Source of the DNA: CAYOHG01 sp964465125
GTDB taxonomy: Bacteria; Planctomycetota; Phycisphaerae; UBA1845; Fen-1342
Length of the DNA stretch: 64,000 nt
NCBI GenBank assembly: GCA_964465125.1
Contig: CAYXIO010000012.1
Coordinates: forward strand, 18,912 to 82,911
Direction: 5' to 3'
Below, in pieces: positions 54,860 through 63,954 of this stretch. Position numbers and translations under genes: made by a program. Position 1 is the first letter of the stretch; the number at the start of each line of letters is the position of its first letter. The notes under the pieces were generated by a model. It saw only the letters and a list, made by a program, of their open reading frames with translations, had not been told where the DNA came from and did not search any database.

Positions 54860-57133
54860 ATGACAAGGTATGTTCGGGGGGCGCTTCTCGTCGGAGCGGC
54901 CTGTGTCGCCATGGGGTTGCTCACGGGTTGCCGCAACCACATGCCGCATGCGTTCACGTGGTCCGCTGGCGGTGACGTGGTGCCCTCGCACGCGAAGCCG
55001 CCCGAGGGCGGCTACTACAGCAACTGGGATCCGTTTGCCGTAGAGCTGGAAGTCACGCCGATGGACGACGTGAATCCGGTTCAGACTCAGCACGTCCTCA
55101 TCGCGACCGTCAAGGACAAGGACGGCAAGCCTCTGCCCAACCGGCGCGTGGAGTGGATGATCAACGAAGGCTCGGTCGGTGACATTGTCGAGGTTGACGA
55201 GAGCGGTTGGCGCGCCAGCCGCGGCTACAAGCTCGGCAACGACTACGCGGTGTCGCACACCAACAACTTCAAGCACGTCCTGACGCGCGGCAACGACGAT
55301 CCGTCGGACGACATCGAGCTGACCGAGGGGCAGACCTGGTGCGTGATCACCTCGCCGATCGAGGGCGAGACGCACGTGACGGCCTGGGCCCCGGGCATCT
55401 ACAACTGGGACAAGCACAAGGTCTTCGTCACCAAGAAGTGGTACGACGTGGACTGGGAGTTCCCGCCGCCGGCTTCGAACCCCGTCGGCACGTCGCATGA
55501 CTTCGTGACCAAGGTCACCAAGCACAGCGACGGCTCCCCGCTCGTCGGCTACGACGTGACCTACACCATCGTCGACGGCCCGGCGGGCACGCTGAGCCCG
55601 AGCGGCGGCTCGTCCACGACCGTCAAGACCGACGGCGCCGGCGAGGCCCGCGTGACGCTCACCCAGAGCGCTCCGGCCGAAGGCACCAACAACCTCAAGA
55701 TCGACATCATGCGGCCCGCCAACGAAGCCTGCTGCGAGCCGCCGGTGTTCATCGCCACCGGGATGACGGCCAAGACCTGGCTGGCTCCGCAGATCACGAT
55801 CCAGAAGGACTGCCCGTCGGTCGCGACGATTCACGACAACTTCAACTACACCATCACGGTCAGCAACCCGTCGCAGGTCGCGACGCACAACACGACCGTC
55901 ACCGACAACCTGCCCGACGGCATCGAGTACGTCTCGAGCACGCCGGCATCCAGCGGCGGCTCGAACCTGTCGTGGTCGCTCGGCACGCTGGAAGGCGGCC
56001 AGAGCGCGACGATCACCGTCACCGTGAAGGGCAATCGCACCGGCGACTTCAACAACTGCGCCTCGGTCAGCACCTCGGACAACCTGAGTGCTGAAGACTG
56101 CTGCGAGACGAAGATCACCGCGCCGGCCCTGACGATCGAGAAGCAGTGTCCGTCCGAAGTGACGATCTGCGACACGATCACGCACACCATCGTCGTCCGC
56201 AACACCGGCGACAGCGCCGCGACCAACGTCCGCGTGACGGACGAACTGCCCGACGGCATGGCGACCCCGAACGGCGAAACCCGCCTCGTCTTCGACGGCG
56301 GCACGCTCAATCCGGGCGAGGCCAAGCAGGCCAGCTTCCAGGTCCAGGCCAAGCGCACCGGCACGTTCACGAACCGCGCCTCGGTCACCGGCGACGGCGG
56401 CCTCGCGGCCGAAGCTTCGTGCACGACCACCGTTCGCCAGCCCGCGCTGGTGATCACCAAGACCGGCCCGAGCGAGCGCTTCATCGGTCGCGCGGCCGAG
56501 TACGAGATCACCGTCACCAACTCGGGTGACGCCGCGGCGAACAACACCGTCCTGACCGACCAGTTGCCGGGCAACGTCGAGTTCATCTCGGCCAGCGACG
56601 GCGGCGCGGTCAGCGGCCGCTCGGTCTCCTGGTCGCTCGGCACGCTCGCTCCGGGCGCGTCGAAGACCGTCAAGCTGAACGTCCGTCCGACCTCGGCCGG
56701 CGAATCCCGCAACACGGCCTCGGCCCGCGCCACCTGCGCCGAAGCTGAAGCCGCGCACGTCATGAACGTGCAGGGCGTCCCGGCGGTGCTCCTCGAAGTC
56801 ATCGACATCGAGGACCCGATCGAAGTCGGCCAGAACGAGGTGTACGAGATCACCGTGACCAACCAGGGCACGGCGATGGACACCAACATCCGCATCGTGA
56901 CGACCTGCCCGTCCGAGCAGCAGCCGCTGTCCGGCGACGGCGCCACGCCCGGAACGGTTTCCGGCCAGACCGTCACGTTCGACGCCCTGCCGAGCCTGGC
57001 TCCCAAGGCCAAGGCCGTCTGGCGCGTGACCGTGAAGGGCACCGGCGTCGGTGACGTCCGGTTCAAGGTCTCGATGACCACGGACCAGGCCACCGTGCCG
57101 GTCGAGGAAACCGAGGCGACGCGCATCTACTAA
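54860..57133 (+). CDS. DUF11 repeat lipoprotein, OmcB-like
   Basis: 757 residues; GAAGGGAGACGAGG precedes ATG. Lipoprotein signal MTRYVRGALLVGAACVAMGLLTGC. Residues about 30-310 form two Ig-like domains (VLIATVKDKDGKPLPNRRVEW). Then three DUF11 units (PALTIEKQCPSEVTI, PALVITKTGPSERFIG, each with TVTNxGDxxATNVxVTDxLPDG) with Cys pairs in several (ACCEPP, EDCCET), as in chlamydial OmcB cysteine-rich outer membrane proteins. A last module (about 639-757, LLEVIDIEDPIEVGQ) is shared with the next gene. Codon choice is strongly biased to C- and G-ending codons, suggesting high expression. Likely an abundant cross-linked surface or periplasmic protein. Confidence 0.88.
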   Translation: MTRYVRGALLVGAACVAMGLLTGCRNHMPHAFTWSAGGDVVPSHAKPPEGGYYSNWDPFAVELEVTPMDDVNPVQTQHVLIATVKDKDGKPLPNRRVEWMINEGSVGDIVEVDESGWRASRGYKLGNDYAVSHTNNFKHVLTRGNDDPSDDIELTEGQTWCVITSPIEGETHVTAWAPGIYNWDKHKVFVTKKWYDVDWEFPPPASNPVGTSHDFVTKVTKHSDGSPLVGYDVTYTIVDGPAGTLSPSGGSSTTVKTDGAGEARVTLTQSAPAEGTNNLKIDIMRPANEACCEPPVFIATGMTAKTWLAPQITIQKDCPSVATIHDNFNYTITVSNPSQVATHNTTVTDNLPDGIEYVSSTPASSGGSNLSWSLGTLEGGQSATITVTVKGNRTGDFNNCASVSTSDNLSAEDCCETKITAPALTIEKQCPSEVTICDTITHTIVVRNTGDSAATNVRVTDELPDGMATPNGETRLVFDGGTLNPGEAKQASFQVQAKRTGTFTNRASVTGDGGLAAEASCTTTVRQPALVITKTGPSERFIGRAAEYEITVTNSGDAAANNTVLTDQLPGNVEFISASDGGAVSGRSVSWSLGTLAPGASKTVKLNVRPTSAGESRNTASARATCAEAEAAHVMNVQGVPAVLLEVIDIEDPIEVGQNEVYEITVTNQGTAMDTNIRIVTTCPSEQQPLSGDGATPGTVSGQTVTFDALPSLAPKAKAVWRVTVKGTGVGDVRFKVSMTTDQATVPVEETEATRIY

Positions 57134-57163
57134 GTAGCTGCGTGAGCCGAAGTCTGTAGTCTC

Positions 57164-57204
57164 CCGGAGGGTGTCGCGACGCGGCGCCCTCCGGTCTTTT
57201 TTCG
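57164..57204 (+). terminator. Intrinsic terminator between the DUF11 genes
   Basis: Stem CCGGAGGG (57164-57171) / CCCTCCGG (57187-57194) followed by TCTTTTTTCG. It separates the two transcripts or acts as partial readthrough control. Confidence 0.8.
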
Positions 57205-57215
57205 ATGCAGCCGTT

Positions 57216-57221
57216 ATCATG
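57216..57221 (+). promoter_or_regulatory. Possible -10 element of second DUF11 gene
   Basis: TATCAT directly after the terminator T-run, 27 nt before the ATG. No -35 match at 17 nt; the hexamer is shared with the Gfo promoter. Confidence 0.3.
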
Positions 57222-57248
57222 CGGGCCTACTGGCGGGAGGCCCCCATC

Positions 57249-58748
57249 ATGCGTGCAATCCATCTTCGACGTTCGCGGCTCCAGACCCTCGGCGCGCTGG
57301 CGCTCGCTGCGCTGCTTGTGGTTCCGTTCGCCGGCGCCTTTCAGGACGTGGCGGAGCCGCGCCTCGTCTCGGTCGCGAGTGCTTTCCCGACCGGCGACCG
57401 CGGCACCAGCATCGTGCTGATCGAGCACATCGTTCCTCGCGAGACCCGCGCCGGGATCCCGTTCGAGTACCGGCTGCGTCTGACCAACCTGACGGCGGGC
57501 GAGCTGCGCGAAATGGTGCTTCAATTCGACTGGGCGCCCTCGATGGACGTTCGCGGCTTTGACAAACAGCCCACCCGGCGCGACGCGCGCTCCGCCACCT
57601 GGGAGATCATCGCGCTGCGCCCGCAGGCGACGCTGACGCTGTCGATGAACGCCATCTGCGGACAGGTCGGCGAATCCGCCGGCTGCGCGAAGATCAGCTT
57701 CGCGGGCCAGGTCTGCGCGCCGATCCGCGCCGTCCAGCCCGCCCTCGAGCTGGTCAAGAGTGCGCCGCCGGCCGCGATGGTCTGCGATGAGATCCCGCTT
57801 CGCTACGTCGTCTCCAATCCCGGTTCGGGTGCTGCGACGCGCGTGCGGATCGGCGACCCGCTGCCCAACGGCTGGACCACGCGTGAAGGCAGCCCGGACG
57901 TCGGCGTCGACGTCGGCACGCTCGCGCCCGGCGAATCCAAGCAGTTCACAGTGATCGCCCGCGCGGCTGCGACCGGATCATTCGAAAGCACCGCGACGGC
58001 CATCAGCGCCGAGGAGCTGCGCGCCCAGTCGGCGGCGGGGACGCGCGTCGTCCGGCCGGCCCTGCGCGTTTCGCAGAGTGTGCCCGGCGAGCGCTACGTC
58101 GGCCGGCCCGCCAAGGTCGAAATCACCGTCGAGAACACCGGCGACGCCGACGCACGCGACACGGTCGTCTTCGCCCCGTTGCCCAACGGCGCCCAGTTCG
58201 TCAACGCCAGCGACAACGGCCAGTTCGGCGGCGGGGGCGTGCAGTGGAATCTCGGAACCCTGCCCCCGGCCGGCCGCCGCTCGATCAGCTTCACGCTCGG
58301 CACGTCCGCGATCGGGCAGTTCAACCTGCCGGTCAGCGCCAAGGCCTACTGTGCCGAGGGCCAGGCCGAGGCGCCGCTGCTGGTGCGTGGCATCCCGGCG
58401 ATTCTGCTGGAGGTGATCGACATCGAGGATCCGATCGAAGTCGGGCAGAACGAGGTCTACGAGATTCAGGTCACGAATCAGGGATCGGCCGCGGACACGA
58501 ATATCCGCATCGCAGCGACGGTCCCCGGCGAGGCGACGCCCGTCAGCGGCGAGGGGCCGACGCGCGGCACGGTCGCCGGACAGCAGGTCGTATTCGATCC
58601 GCTGCCAAGCCTGGCGCCCAAGGCGCGCGTGGTCTATCGGGTGACGGTGCGCGGCAACCAGGTCGGCGACGTTCGCTTCAAGGTCTCGATGACCTCGGAC
58701 GAGACGGCGACGCCGGTGGAGGAGACTGAGAGCACGCGGATTTACTGA
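57249..58748 (+). CDS. DUF11 repeat exported protein, paralogue of upstream gene
   Basis: 499 residues; GGGAGG precedes ATG. Signal peptide MRAIHLRRSRLQTLGALALAALLVVPFAGA; no lipobox Cys, unlike its neighbour. Residues about 45-160 are an Ig-like domain, then DUF11 units (PALELVKSAPPAAMVCDEIPLR, PALRVSQSVPGERYVGRPAKVEI) and the shared final module from about 381 (LLEVIDIEDPIEVGQ, LPSLAPKAR, VGDVRFKVSM) to TRIY. Fewer Cys than the first paralogue. Secreted or periplasmic structural partner. Its stop overlaps the stop of the convergent GH15 fusion gene by 7 nt. Confidence 0.88.
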   Translation: MRAIHLRRSRLQTLGALALAALLVVPFAGAFQDVAEPRLVSVASAFPTGDRGTSIVLIEHIVPRETRAGIPFEYRLRLTNLTAGELREMVLQFDWAPSMDVRGFDKQPTRRDARSATWEIIALRPQATLTLSMNAICGQVGESAGCAKISFAGQVCAPIRAVQPALELVKSAPPAAMVCDEIPLRYVVSNPGSGAATRVRIGDPLPNGWTTREGSPDVGVDVGTLAPGESKQFTVIARAAATGSFESTATAISAEELRAQSAAGTRVVRPALRVSQSVPGERYVGRPAKVEITVENTGDADARDTVVFAPLPNGAQFVNASDNGQFGGGGVQWNLGTLPPAGRRSISFTLGTSAIGQFNLPVSAKAYCAEGQAEAPLLVRGIPAILLEVIDIEDPIEVGQNEVYEIQVTNQGSAADTNIRIAATVPGEATPVSGEGPTRGTVAGQQVVFDPLPSLAPKARVVYRVTVRGNQVGDVRFKVSMTSDETATPVEETESTRIY

Positions 58749-61330
58749 GCCGCCGCGGAAGCGAGCGGCGGACCCTCGGCGGCCTCAATGGCCAGGGCGG
58801 CGTTGATCAGCCCGACGTGGGAGTAGGCCTGGGGGAAATTCCCGAGCGCGCGGCCGTCGTGCGGGTCGAATTCCTCGGCTAGCAAGCCGGTGGGGCCGGC
58901 CAGCGCCACGTACTGGCCGAAGAGCGCTCGCGCCTCGTCGAGGCGCCCGAGGCGCACGTAGGCCTCGATCAGCCACGTCGTGCAGAGCAGGAATCCACCT
59001 TCGACGCCGGGCAGGCCGTCGTCGTAGCGGTAGCGGTACACCACCGGACCCTCAAGCAGCGACTCCTCCACGTACCGCACGGTGGACGCAAAGCGCGGAT
59101 CCTCCGCCGCCAGCAGACCGCTGAGCCCCACGAGCAGTGCGGCGGCATCGGCCTCGCCGCTTTCGTAAGTGCCGCCGTACGCTTGTGCCCGGTCGCTCCA
59201 CCCGTGCCGCAACACGTCGGCGGCGATCGCGGCGCTCAGCTCGGACCACTCCGGCCGATTGCGGCCGAGGTAGCTGGCGACGCGCTGAGCTCGGTCGACC
59301 GCCTGCCAGCACATGACTTTCGAATGCACGTGATGCTGGCGCGGGCGGCGGACCTCCCAGATGCCGTGATCGGGCTGGCTCCAGCGGTGCCCGACCGCCG
59401 CCACCATGGTCTCCACGAGACGCCAGTGTTCGCTTGAGAGCGCGGCGCCTTCCTGCGCCAACAGGGCGACCAGCTCCACGATCGGACCGAAGACGTCGAG
59501 CTGGACCTGGTGCGCGGCGGCGTTGCCGATGCGCACGGGCCGGCTGCCGCAGTAGCCCGCCAGCTCGCCGACCTCGCCTTCACCGGCGACGTGCCCGCCC
59601 GTGACCGTGTAAAGCGGGCTGAGCAATGCCGGCGGTTCGAGGTGCTCGATGAGTCCAAGCAGCCAGTCGAGCAGCTTCAGGGCCGGGCCGCTCGCGCCCA
59701 GGCGAAGCAGCGCCGTAGCCGCCATCGCGGCGTCGCGCGGCCAGCAGAAGCGGTAGTCCCAGTTGCGGACGCCGCCGGCGTGCTCCGGCAGGCTGGTGGT
59801 TGCGGCGGCCGCGATGGCTCCGGTCGGGCCGTAGCACAGGGCGCGCAGCACCAGAGCGCTGCGCAGCACATGCGCCCGGCCGGTCAAGGGCAGCCGCAGT
59901 GTTGCCGCCCACCCGGACCAGGCGTGCAACGTGCGCTCCCGGCGGGCGGGCTCCACCTGCGGCGCCGCCGCAAGATTGGACGTGCCATAGCGCAGCTCGA
60001 AGACCGCCGGAGCTTCGCCCAGCTCAAACTCGGCGATGGCGGTGTGGTGTCGTCCGTCGTCGATCAGCCTCCATGCCAGTTGCGGCGCGCGCAGCACGAT
60101 CGGGTCGATCGTTCCTTCAACCACCACGCCGGAGTCCTGCAACGACAGGCGCGTTTCCATACGGCCGAAGTCGAGCCGCGGGGCGAAGATGGCGCGGACT
60201 TTCCCGGTGCCCTCGACGACGCGGATCAGGTCCGTCCGTCCGGCGCGCTGATACGCGCGTCCGCCGCCGCTGTCGAGGTAGTCCACCACGCGCATGCCCG
60301 GCCAGCGGGTCTCCAGCACGAACGAGTCGCCGTCGTAGCGCTGCTCAACCACGGGTTCGTTGTTCGCCGGCCGGACGTCAAAGAAGCCCGCCGCCGGTCC
60401 GCCGAGGAGCTCGGCGAAAATGGCAGGCGAGTCGATTCGCGGCAGGCACATCCAGACGACGCGTCCGGCTGGGTCGAGCAGCGCGATCGTCCGCTGGTCG
60501 GAAAGCAGCGCGTGCCGCTCGATCGGGTGCGAGCGGGCGCCCGCGAGCCACTCGGCCCGCCGGTGCGCCAGCCGCGCCAGGAGCTGCGCGCCGGCGATCG
60601 TGTTGGCGCAGCGGAACGCGGCCGATGTCGGACCGGGGCCGACCTTGATGCCCAAATCCGGGCCCGTCAGCGACAGAAAAGCGTCCTCGTCGGTCACGTC
60701 GTCGCCCACGAACAACACGGCGGAGGCGCCGACGTGCTGGCGGACACGGCGCAAGGCGGTGCCTTTGTCCGTGTCGACCACGCTCAGCTCGATGACCTTC
60801 TTGCCGTGCCTGACGAATACGCCGGGCCACGTTGCCGGCCCGCACAGAATCGCATGCACCGCTTCGTCGGCCTGGCTCGGGTCGGCGTTGCGGTAGTGGA
60901 ACGCGAGCGACGCGGGTTTGATCTCCAGCACCAGGCCTGCGGCGCTGTGGGACAATCCGCGCAGCGCCTCGATCAGCCGTTGATGCAGCGCGCGGGCCTC
61001 GACATCCAGCGGCACGGCGAAGCCGGCCTCGAATTCGCTGCCGTGACTGCCGATCAGGTGCGCCTCACCCACCTCCCGGGTTCGCTCCGCTAGATCGGCC
61101 AGGGCGCGGCCCGAGATGATGGCGACGTGGGTCTGAGGCATCCGCGCCAGCGACTGAAGCGCGACCAGCGACTCGCGCTCGGCCTCGGCGGTGGCAGGAT
61201 CGAGCACGATCGGTGCAAGCGTGCCGTCGAAGTCGCTCGCCACGAGCAGCACCGCCGCCCGTGCCAGCTCGTCGATGCGCTGCTCCAGGTCGAATTGCGC
61301 CTGAAGCGCGGGATCAGCAGCGAGAGTCAT
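58742..61330 (-). CDS. Fusion of trehalose-6-phosphate phosphatase and GH15 glucanase/trehalase
   Basis: 862 residues from ATG. Residues 1-250 are a HAD-family OtsB domain: ASDFDGTLAPIV (Asp33, Asp35), IISGRALADL, GSHGSEFEAG and FVGDDVTDEDAF. Residues about 270-862 are a GH15 (alpha/alpha)6 barrel: IALLDPAGRVVWMCLPRIDSPAIFA, NWDYRFCWPRDAAMAATAL, GIWEVRRPRQHHVHSKVMCW with the general acid Glu, and LLAEEFDPHDGRALGNFPQAYSHVG with the likely base. GH15 members hydrolyse trehalose or alpha-1,4 glucans. The start overlaps the otsA stop by 4 nt. Together they could make trehalose and then break it down; which GH15 substrate applies is not shown by sequence. Confidence 0.92.
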   Translation of the reverse strand: MTLAADPALQAQFDLEQRIDELARAAVLLVASDFDGTLAPIVLDPATAEAERESLVALQSLARMPQTHVAIISGRALADLAERTREVGEAHLIGSHGSEFEAGFAVPLDVEARALHQRLIEALRGLSHSAAGLVLEIKPASLAFHYRNADPSQADEAVHAILCGPATWPGVFVRHGKKVIELSVVDTDKGTALRRVRQHVGASAVLFVGDDVTDEDAFLSLTGPDLGIKVGPGPTSAAFRCANTIAGAQLLARLAHRRAEWLAGARSHPIERHALLSDQRTIALLDPAGRVVWMCLPRIDSPAIFAELLGGPAAGFFDVRPANNEPVVEQRYDGDSFVLETRWPGMRVVDYLDSGGGRAYQRAGRTDLIRVVEGTGKVRAIFAPRLDFGRMETRLSLQDSGVVVEGTIDPIVLRAPQLAWRLIDDGRHHTAIAEFELGEAPAVFELRYGTSNLAAAPQVEPARRERTLHAWSGWAATLRLPLTGRAHVLRSALVLRALCYGPTGAIAAAATTSLPEHAGGVRNWDYRFCWPRDAAMAATALLRLGASGPALKLLDWLLGLIEHLEPPALLSPLYTVTGGHVAGEGEVGELAGYCGSRPVRIGNAAAHQVQLDVFGPIVELVALLAQEGAALSSEHWRLVETMVAAVGHRWSQPDHGIWEVRRPRQHHVHSKVMCWQAVDRAQRVASYLGRNRPEWSELSAAIAADVLRHGWSDRAQAYGGTYESGEADAAALLVGLSGLLAAEDPRFASTVRYVEESLLEGPVVYRYRYDDGLPGVEGGFLLCTTWLIEAYVRLGRLDEARALFGQYVALAGPTGLLAEEFDPHDGRALGNFPQAYSHVGLINAALAIEAAEGPPLASAAAQ

Positions 61331-62811
61331 CGGGCGGCACCCGCGGAGACAAGCCGTGCAGCCGGCCCGGTCGCTTCCTTTTCCGCCTGAACGAGGTGAG
61401 ATGGAGCGCCGGCGGCCTGAAGGAACTCCCGCACCCACCAGACCACGTCCTGCCGTCGGACGATGCTGCGCAGCCGGCGCATCGCCGGCCGGCGCTGCGC
61501 CAGCGTGCAGCTCACGCCGCGTTCGATCGCCGCGGCGACGCGCTCCACGTCGTACGGGTTGACCAGCAGCGCGTCCTTCCGCATCTGGACCGCCGACCCG
61601 GCGAACTCACTCAGGATCAGCACGCCATTCCCGTCCACCTGGCTCGCGCAGTATTCCTTCGCGACCAGGTTCATGCCGTCCCGCAGCGGCGTAACCAGCG
61701 CCACGTCCGCGGCGCGATAGTACGACAGCAGCGTTTCCCATTCCAGGCTGCGGAACATGTAGTGAATCGGCACCCAGTTGGGCTGGGTGTATTCGCCGTT
61801 GATCTGCGCCACGGCGCGCTCGATGCGGGCGCGCAGCTCCTGGTATTCCGGCACCGTCTCGCGGCTGGGGATCACGACCTGCACGAGCGTGATCTTGCGG
61901 TGAAGCTCGGGGTAGCGCCGCAGCGCAAGGTGAAACGCACGCAGGCGGTCGGGAATCCCCTTGGTGTAGTCCAGCCGATCGAGGCCCAGCACGATCTGTC
62001 GATCCGGCATGTCGCGCCGCAGGTCGTGCATGCGCCGCTCGACCGACGGACTCGCCGCGTCGGAGGCGAAGCGCTCGTAGTCGATGCCGATCGGAAACGC
62101 GCCGACTTCGGTCGTCCGGCCGCTCAGTGCGCAGCGCGTGCGCCCGCGGCGCTGCTGCCGGCGCGACTCCGGCAGGAGCGTTCGCAGGCAGTCCAGGAAA
62201 TTCTCCAGGTCGTGCGGCGTCTGAAATCCCACGGTGTCGTAGTGCAGCAGCCCTTCCAGCACGCTCGTGCGCCACGGCAGCTTGCAGAAGATGTCCGGCG
62301 GAGGAAACGGGATGTGCAGGAAGAAGCCCAGCCGGTTGCTCATGCCGCGCTCGCGCAGGCGCCGGCCGAGCCCCATCAGGTGATAGTCGTGCACCCAAAT
62401 GAAATCGTCGCTGCGCGCGCAGCGCTGAATAACGTCCGCGTACTTCTGCTTCACCTCGACGTAGTTCGTCCAGTAATCCGGCACGAAGTTGCAGCGCGTT
62501 TGCAGATCGTGAAAGAGCGGCCAGACGATCTCGTTGCAGAATCCCTGGTAGAAGCCCTCCACCTGCGCCTGCGACATCGGCACGGCGCGCAGCTCGAAGC
62601 CCGAATTGCGGCTGACCTCGGAAAGCACCAGATCGACTTCGCTCTCGTTCTCCGAGCCGGCGCCGGGCCAGCCGATCCACAGTCCGCCGCTGTGCTGAAG
62701 CACGGCGCCGAGCGCCGTCACCAGTCCGCCGGAGCCCCGGCGCGCTGCCCAGCGACCTTCGGAGAGCTCGATGACGACCGGGAGTCGATTCGAGACGACT
62801 ACGAGTCGCAA
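61327..62811 (-). CDS. otsA: Trehalose-6-phosphate synthase
   Basis: 494 residues from a TTG with TAGGAGAAAAAC upstream. GT20 enzyme joining glucose from UDP-glucose (or other NDP-glucose) to glucose 6-phosphate. Motifs: VVVSNRLPV, GSGGLVTAL (N-loop), WVHDYHLM, GFFLHIPFPPPDIF, LGLDRLDYTKGIPDRL and ALVTPLRDGMNLVAKEYCA with the nucleotide-binding Asp/Glu. No signal peptide. Cotranscribed and coupled with the OtsB-GH15 fusion. Trehalose is an osmo- and desiccation protectant. Confidence 0.96.
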   Translation of the reverse strand: MRLVVVSNRLPVVIELSEGRWAARRGSGGLVTALGAVLQHSGGLWIGWPGAGSENESEVDLVLSEVSRNSGFELRAVPMSQAQVEGFYQGFCNEIVWPLFHDLQTRCNFVPDYWTNYVEVKQKYADVIQRCARSDDFIWVHDYHLMGLGRRLRERGMSNRLGFFLHIPFPPPDIFCKLPWRTSVLEGLLHYDTVGFQTPHDLENFLDCLRTLLPESRRQQRRGRTRCALSGRTTEVGAFPIGIDYERFASDAASPSVERRMHDLRRDMPDRQIVLGLDRLDYTKGIPDRLRAFHLALRRYPELHRKITLVQVVIPSRETVPEYQELRARIERAVAQINGEYTQPNWVPIHYMFRSLEWETLLSYYRAADVALVTPLRDGMNLVAKEYCASQVDGNGVLILSEFAGSAVQMRKDALLVNPYDVERVAAAIERGVSCTLAQRRPAMRRLRSIVRRQDVVWWVREFLQAAGAPSHLVQAEKEATGPAARLVSAGAAR

Positions 62812-62948
62812 GTTTTTCTCCTAGTCGGAGTGGCACGAACCCGGCAGGCAGCTTCGTGTATTCTCGCCAGAATCGCGGCCGTGTCGACCGAATCGCGCGG
62901 AGGAATCATGCGCGAATGCATTTCACCCGCGCGACGCGCACCGCAGGG

Positions 62949-63485
62949 TCAGGTCGATCGCGCGTCTACGGCGCGCGGCTCCGCGCTCTCGGCAGCGGAA
63001 GTCTCGGGCCGGTTCACGGCGGCGATCGGGACCATGAGCACCGGACACGAGGCGTGCTCGAGCACCGCTTTGCTGGTGGAGCCCAGCAGGATCCGCTGAA
63101 GCAGACTGCGCGCGTGCGTTCCGATCACGATCAGATCGATGCGCGCTTCGTCGGCGTATCGAGCGATCTGCTCCCAGATCGCTCCGATTCGCACCTCAGT
63201 CTGCGGGGGCACCAGGAGACCGCCGGAGCGGTCGTGAACGTGTGCGCGCAGCTCGTCCGCGCGCCTCGCCGCAACCTGCTCGGCGGTCTCGATGATCATC
63301 ATCGCACCCGCACCCTCGACCAGGCCGGTTCCGATCGCCGCCGGTGCCTGTCGGCTCGGCGCGACCACGTGCAGAACGTGCAATTCCGCCTTGTAGTTGC
63401 GGGCCAGGTCCATGGCGTATTCGAGTCCGCGGGTGGCGAGTTCCGAGAAATCGGTCGGCACGAGCACGCGATTCATGGGAATCAT
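62949..63485 (-). CDS. Universal stress protein family
   Basis: 178 residues; AAAAGGAGCGGCCC precedes ATG. UspA fold: RVLVPTDFSELATRGLEYAMDLARNYKAELHVLHVV at the start and the ATP-binding motif GTHARSLLQRILLGSTSKAVLEHASCPVL near 120-150 (G-2x-G-like with GST). A roughly 25-residue Ala/Pro/Glu tail follows. Likely ATP-binding stress protein; separated from otsA by about 140 nt. Confidence 0.92.
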   Translation of the reverse strand: MIPMNRVLVPTDFSELATRGLEYAMDLARNYKAELHVLHVVAPSRQAPAAIGTGLVEGAGAMMIIETAEQVAARRADELRAHVHDRSGGLLVPPQTEVRIGAIWEQIARYADEARIDLIVIGTHARSLLQRILLGSTSKAVLEHASCPVLMVPIAAVNRPETSAAESAEPRAVDARST

Positions 63486-63758
63486 GGGCCGCTCCTTTTC
63501 CTGACCGCCGATCCACGCGACCGGTATCTCTCAATAGAGGATAGTCTCCCAACGGCTGTGCGGCACGCCGGGCGCGCGGCTGGGCCCCTCGCATCGCTGC
63601 GGAGAGACCGGGCCGGCTCGTTCGGGCGCGCTGGTAATGCCGCGCCGTCTTGGTAGCATCACGGTAGACTCGCGGCCGCCGCACGGCCGGGACGGCGTTT
63701 CCGTGGTCGGCTCGCGACGGGCGGGTGCCACGTGCAGGCTGCCGCAGCGAACGAATGG

Positions 63759-63832
63759 GCGCCCGTAGCTCAGCAGGATAGAGCAGCGGTTTCCTAAACC
63801 GCAGGTCGGAGGTTCGAATCCTCTCGGGCGCG
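63759..63832 (+). tRNA. tRNA-Arg (anticodon CCT)
   Basis: Cloverleaf: acceptor GCGCCCG (63759-63765) pairs with CGGGCGC (63825-63831), anticodon stem GCGGT/ACCGC around loop TTCCTAA with CCT at 63793-63795, T-arm GGAGGTTCGAATCCTC, discriminator G at 63832. CCA is not encoded. Confidence 0.95.
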
Positions 63833-63911
63833 TTGTAGCATTTCGTCGCATTCTGTCGCAACGATTCGCCTTGCTTCGCAGCCGGCAATGGCCTGCGCGC
63901 TGCGCCGTGAA

Positions 63912-63930
63912 CCCAGGACATTGTCCTGGG
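63912..63930. repeat. Hairpin downstream of tRNA-Arg
   Basis: CCCAGGAC (63912-63919) and GTCCTGGG (63923-63930) with a 3-nt loop; no T-run follows. Possible structure-based stop for the tRNA transcript. Confidence 0.5.
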
Positions 63931-63954
63931 CTGAGGCTGGGATACACTGTCACC

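Noticed and set aside
63196..63953. Minus-strand frames reading ERIRTSDLRFRKPLLYPAELRA across 63759-63832
   Set aside because: This is the well-known false protein produced by translating the reverse complement of a tRNA-Arg gene; the tRNA on the plus strand explains it fully.
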